The position numbers and the translations under genes were made by a program. This document shows, piece by piece, positions 8,140 through 14,788 of a stretch of 64,000 bases of DNA; position 1 is the first letter of the stretch; each line of letters begins with the position of its first letter. The stretch is from Gammaproteobacteria bacterium HGW-Gammaproteobacteria-13. GTDB lineage: Bacteria > Pseudomonadota > Gammaproteobacteria > Pseudomonadales > Pseudomonadaceae. The stretch is from positions 186,001-250,000 of the forward strand of contig PGZH01000009.1 in the NCBI GenBank assembly GCA_002840155.1, written 5' to 3'. The notes under the pieces were generated by a model. The model did no database searches and was not told the DNA's origin. It saw only the letters and a list, made by a program, of their open reading frames with translations.

Positions 8140-8197
8140 TAGGGTGGATGACGTTTTTCCATCCACCATTGCGGTAGTTGTCCGGGCTACTTGCTGT
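8140..8197. repeat. REP-like element, copy 2
   Basis: TAGGGTGGATGACG-loop-CATCCACCATTGCGG then TAGTTGTCCGGGCTACTTG. Same direction as the copies at 7511, 8669, 9343 and 9728. Confidence 0.8.
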
Positions 8198-8235
8198 TTG
8201 AATGCGTGGGAGGGGCTTTAGCCGCGAGCTTTGCC

Positions 8236-8430
8236 GCTTCTTTGGGGCTTTGTATGCGCCGCTTATTTGTTGTTTGGGCTAACGGTTGACTCGCTTCGCT
8301 CGCCCTGCGGGCCAGCCTGCGGCTGTTACTCCGCTGCGCTGCGTTTCGCCCTTACGGCGGGTCACTTCTGGCAAACGCCCGGATGGCCGGCCCCGCCAGA
8401 AGTAAGCAAAAAGTCTTGCCCCTTGCATCC
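8236..8430. repeat. Modular dispersed repeat, copy A
   Basis: Starts with TTTGGGGCTTTGTATGCGCC, then CGCTTATTTGTTGTTTGGGC, then runs through alternating GC-rich palindromes to a CACTTCTGGC...GCCAGAAGTA hairpin and TCTTGCCCCTTGCATCCGG. The same blocks in the same order recur at 9405-9660, and related blocks run in the reverse direction at about 10930-11175. Confidence 0.7.
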
Positions 8431-8562
8431 GGCCTGACTTCGTCGGGTTGATTCGCTTCGCTCACCCTGCGGGCCAGCCTTCGGCTGTTACTCCGCTGCG
8501 CTACGTTTCGGCCTTCTGATGGGGCGTTTGTCCTGGCCCGAGCGAGTTGGTTTTTGATTTGT

Positions 8563-8643
8563 AGGATGGGTGGAGCAGAGCGATACCCATGCGGTTGGGT
8601 GATTGCCTGGTTGATGGGTATCGCTGTGCTCAACCCATCCTAC
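8563..8643. repeat. Inverted pair of GGATGGGT-type REP arms
   Basis: GTAGGATGGGTGGAGCAGAG with CGATACCCAT is followed about 35 bp later by ATGGGTATCGCTGTGCTCAA with CCCATCCTAC. The two arms are near-perfect reverse complements. A third single arm lies at about 10470-10502. Confidence 0.75.
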
Positions 8644-8668
8644 GAGCTGAAGAGAAACCAGAAGGTTG

Positions 8669-8722
8669 TAGGGTGGATGACGCTTTTTTCATCCACCATT
8701 GCGATAGTTGTCCGGTTGCATG
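8669..8722. repeat. REP-like element, copy 3, downstream flank of the RAYT gene
   Basis: TAGGGTGGATGACG, loop, CATCCACCATTGCGATAGTT then GTCCGG. It ends one base before the RAYT stop codon, the position expected for a REP partner in a REPtron. Confidence 0.8.
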
Positions 8723-8723
8723 C

Positions 8724-9254
8724 TCACTCACCATAACCACTATCGACCTGCTCCGGCTCAACGCACCAATCTGCTGAATAAACACCCATTGCCACCGCCC
8801 GGTGAAAGCTCGAATAGGGCCAGTCCGCCAGCCGTTCGACATACCCATGCTTGAGCGGGTTGCAATGGATGTAGTCGAAGTGACGTTGGTAATCCCATTC
8901 ATCACGGATCAGATGTTCCCAGTAGCGCCGCTGCCAGATGCCGCGCTCACGTCTGTGCTGTTGCTTGACGGTGCGCGCTTCGGTGATTGGCAAGCGTTTG
9001 GCGAGGGCGAATTTGATGACCTTCCAGCGCAAGGCAAAGTCGGCATCGCCTGGCGGTAGCGTCCACATGCAGTGCATATGCTCAGGTAATACCACCCAGG
9101 CATCGATATGGAAGGGGTGCCGCAACCGCGTCGCGCGCACCGTTTCGCGCAATAACTCGATTTCACGGATCAGCAGATTGCTGCTGCGGTCGCGCAGGTT
9201 GACGGTGAAAAAGTACGTGGCCCCCGGTACGCGGGCGCGGCGGTAGTTGGGCAT
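8724..9254 (-). CDS. rayT: REP-associated tyrosine transposase (RAYT), IS200-like
   Basis: RAYTs are domesticated single-strand Y1 transposases, related to IS200/IS605 TnpA, that cut and spread REP hairpins. The 176-residue protein has the start PNYRRARVPGATYFFTVNL, the HUH metal-binding motif as HMH at residues 59-61 (LPEHMHCMW), and the catalytic tyrosine in DYIHCNPLKHGYV (Tyr 128), followed by WPYSSFHRAV. All key residues are present and the frame is intact, so it may be active. REP hairpins flank it directly on both sides (8669-8722 and 9343-9395) with more copies nearby, which is the REPtron arrangement. Confidence 0.92.
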   Translation of the reverse strand: MPNYRRARVPGATYFFTVNLRDRSSNLLIREIELLRETVRATRLRHPFHIDAWVVLPEHMHCMWTLPPGDADFALRWKVIKFALAKRLPITEARTVKQQHRRERGIWQRRYWEHLIRDEWDYQRHFDYIHCNPLKHGYVERLADWPYSSFHRAVAMGVYSADWCVEPEQVDSGYGE

Positions 9255-9342
9255 GGCGGCTCATCCTTGAGCGTTTTGGTATTTGAACCATGGTGGACAA
9301 GCTTCGCGTTGTCCACCCTACGCCGGGCATGGCGATGATCCG

Positions 9343-9395
9343 TAGGGTGGATGACGCTTTATCCATCCACCGTTGCGGTGTTTGTCCGGGCTACT
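9343..9395. repeat. REP-like element, copy 4, upstream flank of the RAYT gene
   Basis: TAGGGTGGATGACG, loop, ATCCATCCACCGTTGCGGTG then TTTGTCCGGGCTACTTG. It lies about 90 bp before the RAYT start. Confidence 0.8.
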
Positions 9396-9404
9396 TGTTT
9401 CTTT

Positions 9405-9660
9405 GGGGGCTTTGTATGCGCCGCTTATTTGTTGTTTGGGCTAACGGTTCCGCCCTTACGGCGGGTCACTTCTGGCAAACGCCCCAGAAGTAACCAAGAG
9501 GTCTTGCCCCTTGCATCCGGGTCTCGCTGCGCTCAACTTCCCTCGCTCCATCATTGCTCCAGAGGCCCGCCGCGAAGGGCCATCCCTGGCCCATCGCGGC
9601 TCTCGCGGCATCCATGCCGCTCAACCCCTTACGCAACGATTCCACTCGGCCTCCTGATGG
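9405..9660. repeat. Modular dispersed repeat, copy B
   Basis: TTTGTATGCGCCGCTTATTT, then TGTTGTTTGGGCTAACGG as in copy A, then a CACTTCTGG...CCAGAAGTAA hairpin and TCTTGCCCCTTGCATCCGG. It continues with an extra block (CCCGGATGC/CTGCGCTCAACTTCCCTCGC/GGGCCATCCCTGGCCCATCG) that reappears inverted at 10940-11110. Confidence 0.7.
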
Positions 9661-9727
9661 GGTGGTCATTGAGGTTTTGTATGTCGGTGGACAAGCTTCG
9701 CGTTGTCCACCCTACGGATACCGGGCG

Positions 9728-9782
9728 TAGGGTGGATGGCGCTCTATCCATCCACCGTTGCGGTGGTTGTCCGGGCACTTGC
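9728..9782. repeat. REP-like element, copy 5
   Basis: TAGGGTGGATGGCG, loop, ATCCATCCACCGTTGCGGTG then GTTGTCCGGGCACTTG. Ends a few bases before the stop of the lipoprotein gene at 9788. Confidence 0.8.
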
Positions 9783-9787
9783 TGCAG

Positions 9788-10315
9788 CTAGGGATATACC
9801 TGCAGCCCGCTGTCACGGTCGAGTACAAAGGATGAGACCTTGATTTCCATCTGTTCCCTCTGAGGTGGCCCCTTGATGCTGGTAGCCGCAGACCATGTGG
9901 CGAGATAGCGCTTACCTGCCTCCAGTTCAATGCCGGTAGCGCCGAGGCCACACATGCCGCCACCGGTGCCCAGCTTATTCATGGATATCCAGCACCATTC
10001 AATTGTGTGCTTACCAGGAGCTAGGCGAACGGCCTGATAGCCTGAAAAATTCAGCAAAGAGTGCCGGCCGGCATGGGGTAAACGTTTGCCGTCAACTTGA
10101 ACTGCCAGCAGCAAGCGGTGAAAGGGAACCCCTAAGTCGCGGTATTGCATGGTGTCAAAATGGATCACTGGCGCATCGGCGCTACCGCCGGACAAATCGA
10201 GGATTTTGATCGCCGGATCATCGACGTTACCCATATATGTTTTGTACTGATAGTTAGAGCAGCCTGAGGCGAAAGTAAGCAGTACTGCAATGGCTAGCCA
10301 GCGAAGGTCCATCAT
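9788..10315 (-). CDS. Putative lipoprotein of unknown function
   Basis: The 175-residue protein has a lipoprotein signal (MMDLRWLAIAVLLTFASGC; Cys at about residue 19). The rest is beta-rich (AVQVDGKRLP, YQAVRLAPGKHTIEWCWI, ELEAGKRYLATWSA) and resembles small bacterial lipoproteins with a PEGA- or DUF-like beta sandwich; I cannot name the family. AGAGGA lies seven bases before ATG 10315, with another ATG directly after. Base composition is mixed, less GC-rich than most of the window. It sits at the edge of the repeat cluster without operon partners. Confidence 0.75.
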   Translation of the reverse strand: MMDLRWLAIAVLLTFASGCSNYQYKTYMGNVDDPAIKILDLSGGSADAPVIHFDTMQYRDLGVPFHRLLLAVQVDGKRLPHAGRHSLLNFSGYQAVRLAPGKHTIEWCWISMNKLGTGGGMCGLGATGIELEAGKRYLATWSAATSIKGPPQREQMEIKVSSFVLDRDSGLQVYP

Positions 10316-10469
10316 CAAAATTTCCTCTAATCAATCCATTTGGTTAGTTTTTAAAGGCTGCTTTTTTACGTAAAAAATAAATCTGTCCCCTTTTTCGTGA
10401 ACGGGGGAGATGGCGCGCTTGATCGATCAATGTTGAGCCTCAGGCCTGGCGCCGTCTGACTGCCCGCTT

Positions 10470-10502
10470 GATGGGTATCGCTGCGCTCAACCCATCCTAC
10501 GA
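10470..10502. repeat. GGATGGGT-type REP arm
   Basis: ATGGGTATCGCTGCGCTCAA followed by CCCATCCTACG, the same arm as in the inverted pair at 8563-8643. Confidence 0.7.
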
Positions 10503-10520
10503 ACCGCCCTTTGTGCAGTT

Positions 10521-10769
10521 TTATCGGTTAGCCGCTATGAATAGACCTGCAGCCATAAATGTTACTGCCATGATTATTAGTTGATTGATGGCGTTATTTT
10601 TAAATTTGTAAACGGTCTCTCCTTTCTTCGCGTATATATCGCCGGTCAGTGCAATAAGGATTGTCGCTGGAAGAAATATTAGGAGAGATAAAAGAACGAA
10701 CCAGCGTTTTCTATAAACCGGCACCTTTTCATATGAAATTCTAACTTTTTCAAAACGGTTGATGTCCAT
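10521..10769 (-). CDS. Small membrane protein, unknown
   Basis: An 82-residue protein with two hydrophobic segments (RWFVLLSLLIFLPATILIAL, about residues 23-42, and INQLIIMAVTFMAAGLFIAA, about 61-80) separated by a short charged loop (DIYAKKGETVYKFKNN). The coding sequence is AT-rich compared with the surroundings, like the OLD gene 500 bp away, so both may be acquired DNA. No family recognised. It could be a real small gene or an insertion remnant; composition and sensible topology favour a gene. Confidence 0.55.
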   Translation of the reverse strand: MDINRFEKVRISYEKVPVYRKRWFVLLSLLIFLPATILIALTGDIYAKKGETVYKFKNNAINQLIIMAVTFMAAGLFIAANR

Positions 10770-10929
10770 ATCGCGATACTCGAAATAAATTTTGGCGGGA
10801 AAATTCTTGTTGCTGGGCGCGAGTTTAGCGCGGCGTGATTCTAAGTCAGTAGCTGTGCTTTACGTGTGAGCGGGTTCTTGTAATTGATGCTTTGACTTTG
10901 CCCTTCGCTCTACTATTCCACAAATGGCC

Positions 10930-11175
10930 CAAACAACGCGGTCCCCGAATCCCGTCAGGAGGCCGAGTGGAGGTGTTGTGGAGAGGGGCGTTTGGCATGG
11001 ATGCCAAACGAGGAACGATGGGCCAGGGATGGCCCTTCGTGACGACCCTCGGAACAGCACCGGAGCGAGGGGAGTTGAGCGCAGCGAAACCCGGATGCCG
11101 GGCGCGCTTTCTCTTTGGTTACTTTCTCTTTGCGCGCGCAAAGAGAAAGTAACTCGCCGTAAGGGCGAAACCAGT
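10930..11175. repeat. Modular dispersed repeat, copy C (inverted)
   Basis: Blocks GTCAGGAGGCCGAGTGGA, GATGGGCCAGGGATGGCCCT, GGAGTTGAGCGCAGCGAAAC and CCGGATGC are reverse complements of the blocks in copy B (9510-9660). The unit ends GTAACTCGCCGTAAGGGCGA, also reversed relative to copies A and B. Confidence 0.65.
11118..11153. repeat. 36-bp perfect palindrome
   Basis: The two arms GTTACTTTCTCTTTGCGC and GCGCAAAGAGAAAGTAAC are exact reverse complements with no loop. Equivalent positions in copies A and B carry looser hairpins (CACTTCTGG...CCAGAAGTAA). Confidence 0.9.
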
Positions 11176-11274
11176 AGATACAGGCGGTGGAGTAAATAGA
11201 AGTATAAGTTTCTCCGAATTATTCGTGTGGCGAGTAATAGGTCGTTTGCTGATTTTTATTCCGACAGTGTGGGT

Positions 11275-13020
11275 TTAAAGTCTTTCTTTTATTAAGTTGA
11301 CAAGGTTCGCTATTCTATCTTGTGTTTCGTTGCTTAAGTCTTTTAGAGTTATTTCATTTTGTTCGACTTTTAATAGGAATTTATATGCTGTGACGGGTTT
11401 TGATAGGTTTGATTTCTTCATGTGTTCTGAGTTTGTTGTTTTAATGTTGCTTGGATCGTCTTGGATTATGTTGGTTGCAAAGTCTTCTTTTGAGAATATG
11501 TCTTCTATACCTTGGCAGTTTGGTATTTTAAGCATTTTTCTTCGTGCTAGTTCTTCGTTGTCGAGAAATAAGTTCTTCTTTAGTGAGTTGTATGCTGCTC
11601 TTGCTTGGCTGTCGTCATCGATTACAACTATAAATTCTAGGCTCCATCCGGTAAACATGTAGGCTAGAGGTTCAATTTTGTTTACTCCTGTTGCCGCTAT
11701 AAAGTGTGCGTCAGCAGGTTCATTTGTAAGTTTCCAGAATGCTTTTAAGTAATAGAATCCACTTATTTCTTCAAGTATGACGTTGTTTTTCTTTTGGATT
11801 ACTTGTTGTTGGGAGAAGTCAGCCCCCATAGCAGTCATCAAGGGCGAGAGTGTGTCGCTTGATGATGCTCCTAGTCTGTGTGCTTCTATAATCAATGTTG
11901 GGCTTTCGTCTAAGTCATCTTTTCGGTATGTTGCGTAGATTCGGTAGAGTTTTTCATATTCGATTAACGAGGGGCTGTGGGTTGAATATATTATTGTTAG
12001 GTCTTTGCTGAGTTTGTTTATGAGCCCAAGTACGTCCTTTTGTGCTTTTGAGTGCAGGTTTGAGCCAGGCTCGTCAAGCAGAAAAACTCGGGCTTTACCT
12101 TGTTTTTCTGAGGATTTAAGTTGAAGGAAAAACGAAAGAAACCATCTTACGCCTGTACTTCTCTGATGCGGGTAAAGGCGATTAAGGCCATCGCTTATGA
12201 AAAACACCAAGTATGGTTTGCCTGCTTTGCCTTCTACTGATGCGTCATGTTTTTCTAAGCTGCATTCAAATTTTATTTTATTTGATTTTCCAATTGTTTG
12301 GCTCCAAAAGGAGGAAAACTCTCGGCTTATTTTCTCATTTGCACGATGTAGGATTGATTTCTGCGTTCTTAAGTCTTGGTTTAATAATTTTTTTAAATCT
12401 ATATCGGCGTATGAAAGGTAGCTTTGTGCAGCACTAAACCCCCTGTCTGATAATTTGCAGTCATCAGGGATATCAATGGTGCTTGGGAGTAAGCCTGACT
12501 CGTGGTCGAAGAGGTGGAAGTTTGGTGCAGCATCAAAGAAGGATGAAGATATCTCATCAATTGTTAAGATTTTCTCTTCTGTAGATGCTCCGCTCTGCGG
12601 TTTAAAGAGAGAAATTATTTCTTCAATATCTTCATCTACGACTTCATGGAATCCACTATACGTATCATTGCTGTTTTCAGCTGGGGCCCAATAAAATCGG
12701 GATACTAGAGTGAAGCTTTTCCCTTTGTAGTGTTCTATAGTTGCTTCTACTTGAGAGCTGTTGTAGCCCTCTAGTGCTTTTCTTATAAAGTTTTCATCGG
12801 CGTTATACTCAAGGAATATTTCTGGTAGAGAGTCTCCAGCTCTCAGGTCGCTGTTGGAAAGTTTATAAGAGCTGAATGTTTTAGAAAGCGCTTCAAGTAT
12901 TGACGACTTGCCTGATTCATTTTGCCCGATTAGAACCGTTACCTGGTCAGGTGAGAAGCTTGTCCAGTTGGTATCTATGATGGATTTGAAATTTGTAATT
13001 CGGAATCGAGTTATTTTCAT
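11275..13020 (-). CDS. OLD-family ATP-dependent nuclease (lone), putative defence gene
   Basis: The 581-residue protein joins an ABC/SMC-type ATPase to a C-terminal TOPRIM-like domain, the OLD-family architecture (phage P2 Old, Gabija GajA). Seen: MKITRFRITNFKSI start, Walker A GQNESGKSS (32-40), signature region RSTGVRWFLSFF (about 280), Walker B VFLLDEPGSNLH (about 306-317), H-loop STHSPSLI (about 345), then TOPRIM-like VILEEISGFYYL (about 410), VVIDDDSQ (about 465) and GIEDIFS. The usual EG of the first TOPRIM motif reads EE, so catalysis is uncertain. No UvrD-like GajB helicase adjoins. The gene is strongly AT-rich, so probably acquired. ATG 13020 has only a weak AGAAGA site and lies 10 nt behind the nrdB terminator. 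Confidence 0.85.
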   Translation of the reverse strand: MKITRFRITNFKSIIDTNWTSFSPDQVTVLIGQNESGKSSILEALSKTFSSYKLSNSDLRAGDSLPEIFLEYNADENFIRKALEGYNSSQVEATIEHYKGKSFTLVSRFYWAPAENSNDTYSGFHEVVDEDIEEIISLFKPQSGASTEEKILTIDEISSSFFDAAPNFHLFDHESGLLPSTIDIPDDCKLSDRGFSAAQSYLSYADIDLKKLLNQDLRTQKSILHRANEKISREFSSFWSQTIGKSNKIKFECSLEKHDASVEGKAGKPYLVFFISDGLNRLYPHQRSTGVRWFLSFFLQLKSSEKQGKARVFLLDEPGSNLHSKAQKDVLGLINKLSKDLTIIYSTHSPSLIEYEKLYRIYATYRKDDLDESPTLIIEAHRLGASSSDTLSPLMTAMGADFSQQQVIQKKNNVILEEISGFYYLKAFWKLTNEPADAHFIAATGVNKIEPLAYMFTGWSLEFIVVIDDDSQARAAYNSLKKNLFLDNEELARRKMLKIPNCQGIEDIFSKEDFATNIIQDDPSNIKTTNSEHMKKSNLSKPVTAYKFLLKVEQNEITLKDLSNETQDRIANLVNLIKERL

Positions 13021-13030
13021 TTTGTTCTTC

Positions 13031-13067
13031 TAAATAAAAGCCCCGCACTAGGCGGGGCTTTTATTTA
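13031..13067 (-). terminator. Strong terminator after nrdB
   Basis: A 16-bp perfect stem (TAAATAAAAGCCCCGC and GCGGGGCTTTTATTTA) with a 5-base loop. It has T-rich ends on both strands, so it could act in both directions. It separates nrdB from the OLD gene. Confidence 0.9.
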
Positions 13068-13126
13068 GCGGCTCCCCAACATCCATGGCAGGTGTAGGGT
13101 CAATCTACGCTGATGTCAGCTGGCCA

Positions 13127-14377
13127 TCAATCCCAGCTCAACGCCCCACCAGTCTGATACTCAATAACCCGCGTTTCGAAGAAGTTCTTCTCTTTCTTCA
13201 GGTCCATGATTTCCGACATCCATGGGAACGGGTTAGAGGTACCTGGGTACTCTTCCTTCAACCCGATCTGAGTCAAACGACGGTTGGCGATAAATTTGAG
13301 GTAGTCCTCCATCATCGCGGCGTTCATGCCCAGTACGCCGCGCGGCATGGTGTCGCGTGCGTATTCGATTTCCAGTTGGGTGCCCTGGAGGATCATCTGG
13401 GTGGCTTCGTCTTTGAGCTGGGCATCCCACAGATGTGGGTTTTCGATCTTGATCTGGTTGATCACGTCGATGCCGAAGTTCAAGTGCATGGACTCGTCAC
13501 GCAGGATGTACTGGAACTGCTCGGCGACGCCGGTCATCTTGTTGCGGCGACCCATGGAGAGGATCTGGGTGAAGCCGCAATAGAAGAAGATGCCTTCCAG
13601 TACGCAGTAGTAGGCGATCAGGTTGCGCAGCAGTTCTTTGTCGGTCTCAACGGTGCCGGTGTTGAAGGTCGGATCGGAGATCGAACGGGTGTACTTGAGG
13701 CCCCAGCTGGCTTTCTTCGCGACCGATGGAATCTCGTGGTACATGTTGAAGATCGCGCCTTCATCCATGCCCAGCGATTCGATGCAGTACTGGTAGGCGT
13801 GGGTGTGGATCGCCTCTTCGAAGGTCTGGCGCAGGATGTACTGGCGGCACTCCGGGTTGGTGATCAGGCGGTACACGGCCAGGGCCAGGTTGTTGGCTAC
13901 CAGGCTGTCGGCGGTGGAGAAGAAGCCGAGGTTGCGCATGACGATGCGGCGCTCGTCGTCGGTCAGGCCGTCCGGGGTTTTCCACAACGCGATGTCCGCG
14001 TTCATGTTCACTTCTTGCGGCATCCAGTGGTTGGCGCAACCATCCAGATACTTCTGCCAGGCCCAGTCGTACTTGAAGGGTACGAGCTGGTTGAGGTCGG
14101 CGCGGCAGTTGATCATGCGTTTTTCGTCGACGGCTACGCGCGCGGCGGTGCCTTCCAGCTCGGCCAGGCCTTCGGCGATGTCGAGTTGGTCGAGCGAAGC
14201 TTTGGCGCGGGCTACGGCGTCGCTGTCGTCAGCGGCTACGGCGCGGGCTTCAACGGCGGCAGCACCGCCGACCTGGTCGAGTTTGTCGATGCTCATGTCT
14301 GCCAGTTGGGCAGAGGCTTTGTTGGCTACTACGGCGTCGGCGCCGTCTTCCTTGTCAAATTCATCCCAGCTCAGCAT
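13127..14377 (-). CDS. nrdB: Ribonucleotide reductase class Ia, beta subunit
   Basis: NrdB houses the diiron-tyrosyl radical that activates NrdA for making deoxynucleotides aerobically. The 416-residue protein has a long N-terminal extension ([14 protein letters not shown]..., Ala/Asp-rich, to about 85) usual for pseudomonads. Metal-ligand motifs follow: [27 protein letters not shown] (EXXH ligands; the Tyr in HTHAY matches the radical Tyr of E. coli), [11 protein letters not shown] and [12 protein letters not shown]. The C-terminus ([18 protein letters not shown]) is the tail that docks onto NrdA. It lies 411 bp downstream of nrdA on the same strand. Confidence 0.96.
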   Translation of the reverse strand: MLSWDEFDKEDGADAVVANKASAQLADMSIDKLDQVGGAAAVEARAVAADDSDAVARAKASLDQLDIAEGLAELEGTAARVAVDEKRMINCRADLNQLVPFKYDWAWQKYLDGCANHWMPQEVNMNADIALWKTPDGLTDDERRIVMRNLGFFSTADSLVANNLALAVYRLITNPECRQYILRQTFEEAIHTHAYQYCIESLGMDEGAIFNMYHEIPSVAKKASWGLKYTRSISDPTFNTGTVETDKELLRNLIAYYCVLEGIFFYCGFTQILSMGRRNKMTGVAEQFQYILRDESMHLNFGIDVINQIKIENPHLWDAQLKDEATQMILQGTQLEIEYARDTMPRGVLGMNAAMMEDYLKFIANRRLTQIGLKEEYPGTSNPFPWMSEIMDLKKEKNFFETRVIEYQTGGALSWD

Positions 14378-14568
14378 GGCTTGGCTCCTGCTTGCGGGCC
14401 GGTGAAATAACCGACCTGTGTGGATATACAGTCTTTATTGTGTTCCGTTGCGTAAAGCGCGCAAGGGCAAAACGGGTACCGCTGGTCGGGGCGGCTCTAG
14501 TAGCTGGCCGTTGCCCCGAAGCCCACGCCGGGTAGGGCGGGGGTTGGTAATAAGTGGGAGAGCTTTTG

Positions 14569-14605
14569 CCCTCTCCCTAACCCTCTCCCGCAAGCGGGCG
14601 AGGGG
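14569..14605. repeat. CCCTCTCCC-type REP-like palindrome
   Basis: CCCTCTCCCTAACCCTCTCC followed by CGCAAGCGGGCGAGGGG. A related element (ACCCTCTCCC...GGGAGAGGG) is at 63571-63599. Confidence 0.6.
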
Positions 14606-14686
14606 ACTGACTGTGTGTTGCTTTGGAACTGTGCTTCGGCTTTTGCTCGACGTTCAAGCGTGTAGCTGAGCGAGTAGTCGCAAGGC

Positions 14687-14747
14687 ACCTGCTGGAGTGG
14701 AGCCCCTGAGCGTACGCATGTACGTGATGGGGGCCGCTCCGGCAGGT
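14687..14747. other. Long imperfect hairpin between nrdA and nrdB
   Basis: The arms ACCTGCTGGAGTGGAGCCCC and GGGGGCCGCTCCGGCAGGT pair over about 25 bp, with the centre CGTACGCATGTACG also self-complementary. There is no T-tract, so processing or stability control of a nrdA-nrdB transcript is likelier than termination. That role is inference. Confidence 0.6.
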
Positions 14748-14788
14748 AACGCCGCGAATGCCGCTCAGATCCGCGCGTTGCCGAACAC

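Larger units (their letters stand above)
8127..8723. other. Repeat-filled gap, no gene
   Basis: Contents in order: a REP copy at 8140, a REP half of the GTGGGAGGGGCTTTAGCCGCG family near 8209, a modular repeat at 8236-8430, an inverted pair of GGATGGGT...ACCCATCC arms at about 8563-8643, and a REP copy at 8669. Short open frames here are repeat artefacts. Confidence 0.75.
9255..9787. other. Repeat-filled gap, no gene
   Basis: Holds an inverted GTGGACAAGCTTCGCGTTGT arm at about 9291, REP copy 4 at 9343, modular repeat copy B at 9405-9660, a second GTGGACAAGCTTCGCGTTGT arm near 9686, and REP copy 5 at 9728. The two GTGGACAAGC arms share 28 identical bases, ending CCACCCTACG. No credible coding region. 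Confidence 0.7.
10770..11274. other. Repeat-bearing gap, no gene
   Basis: The first part is AT-rich without visible genes. 10930-11175 holds the inverted modular repeat copy C, ending in a 36-bp perfect palindrome. The last 100 bp before the OLD gene stop are AT-rich and featureless. Confidence 0.65.
14378..14788. other. nrdA-nrdB intercistronic region
   Basis: No gene. It holds a REP-like palindrome (CCCTCTCCCG...CGGGCGAGGGG, about 14569-14605) and the long hairpin at 14687-14747. A promoter for nrdB alone is possible but I see no clear hexamers. Confidence 0.6.

Noticed and set aside
8352-8633. Small open frames in the repeat regions (8.2-9.7 kb and 10.86-11.2 kb)
   Set aside because: They coincide with repeat modules, appear in several frames and directions, and lack ribosome binding sites.
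7511-9782. CRISPR array, because of the regularly recurring TAGGGTGGATGACG repeats
   Set aside because: Spacing is irregular (hundreds of bases), repeats are palindromic REPs, and there is no cas gene.
11275-13020. Complete Gabija (gajA-gajB) system
   Set aside because: No UvrD-like helicase gene lies on either side: nrdB is upstream, repeats and a small membrane protein are downstream.
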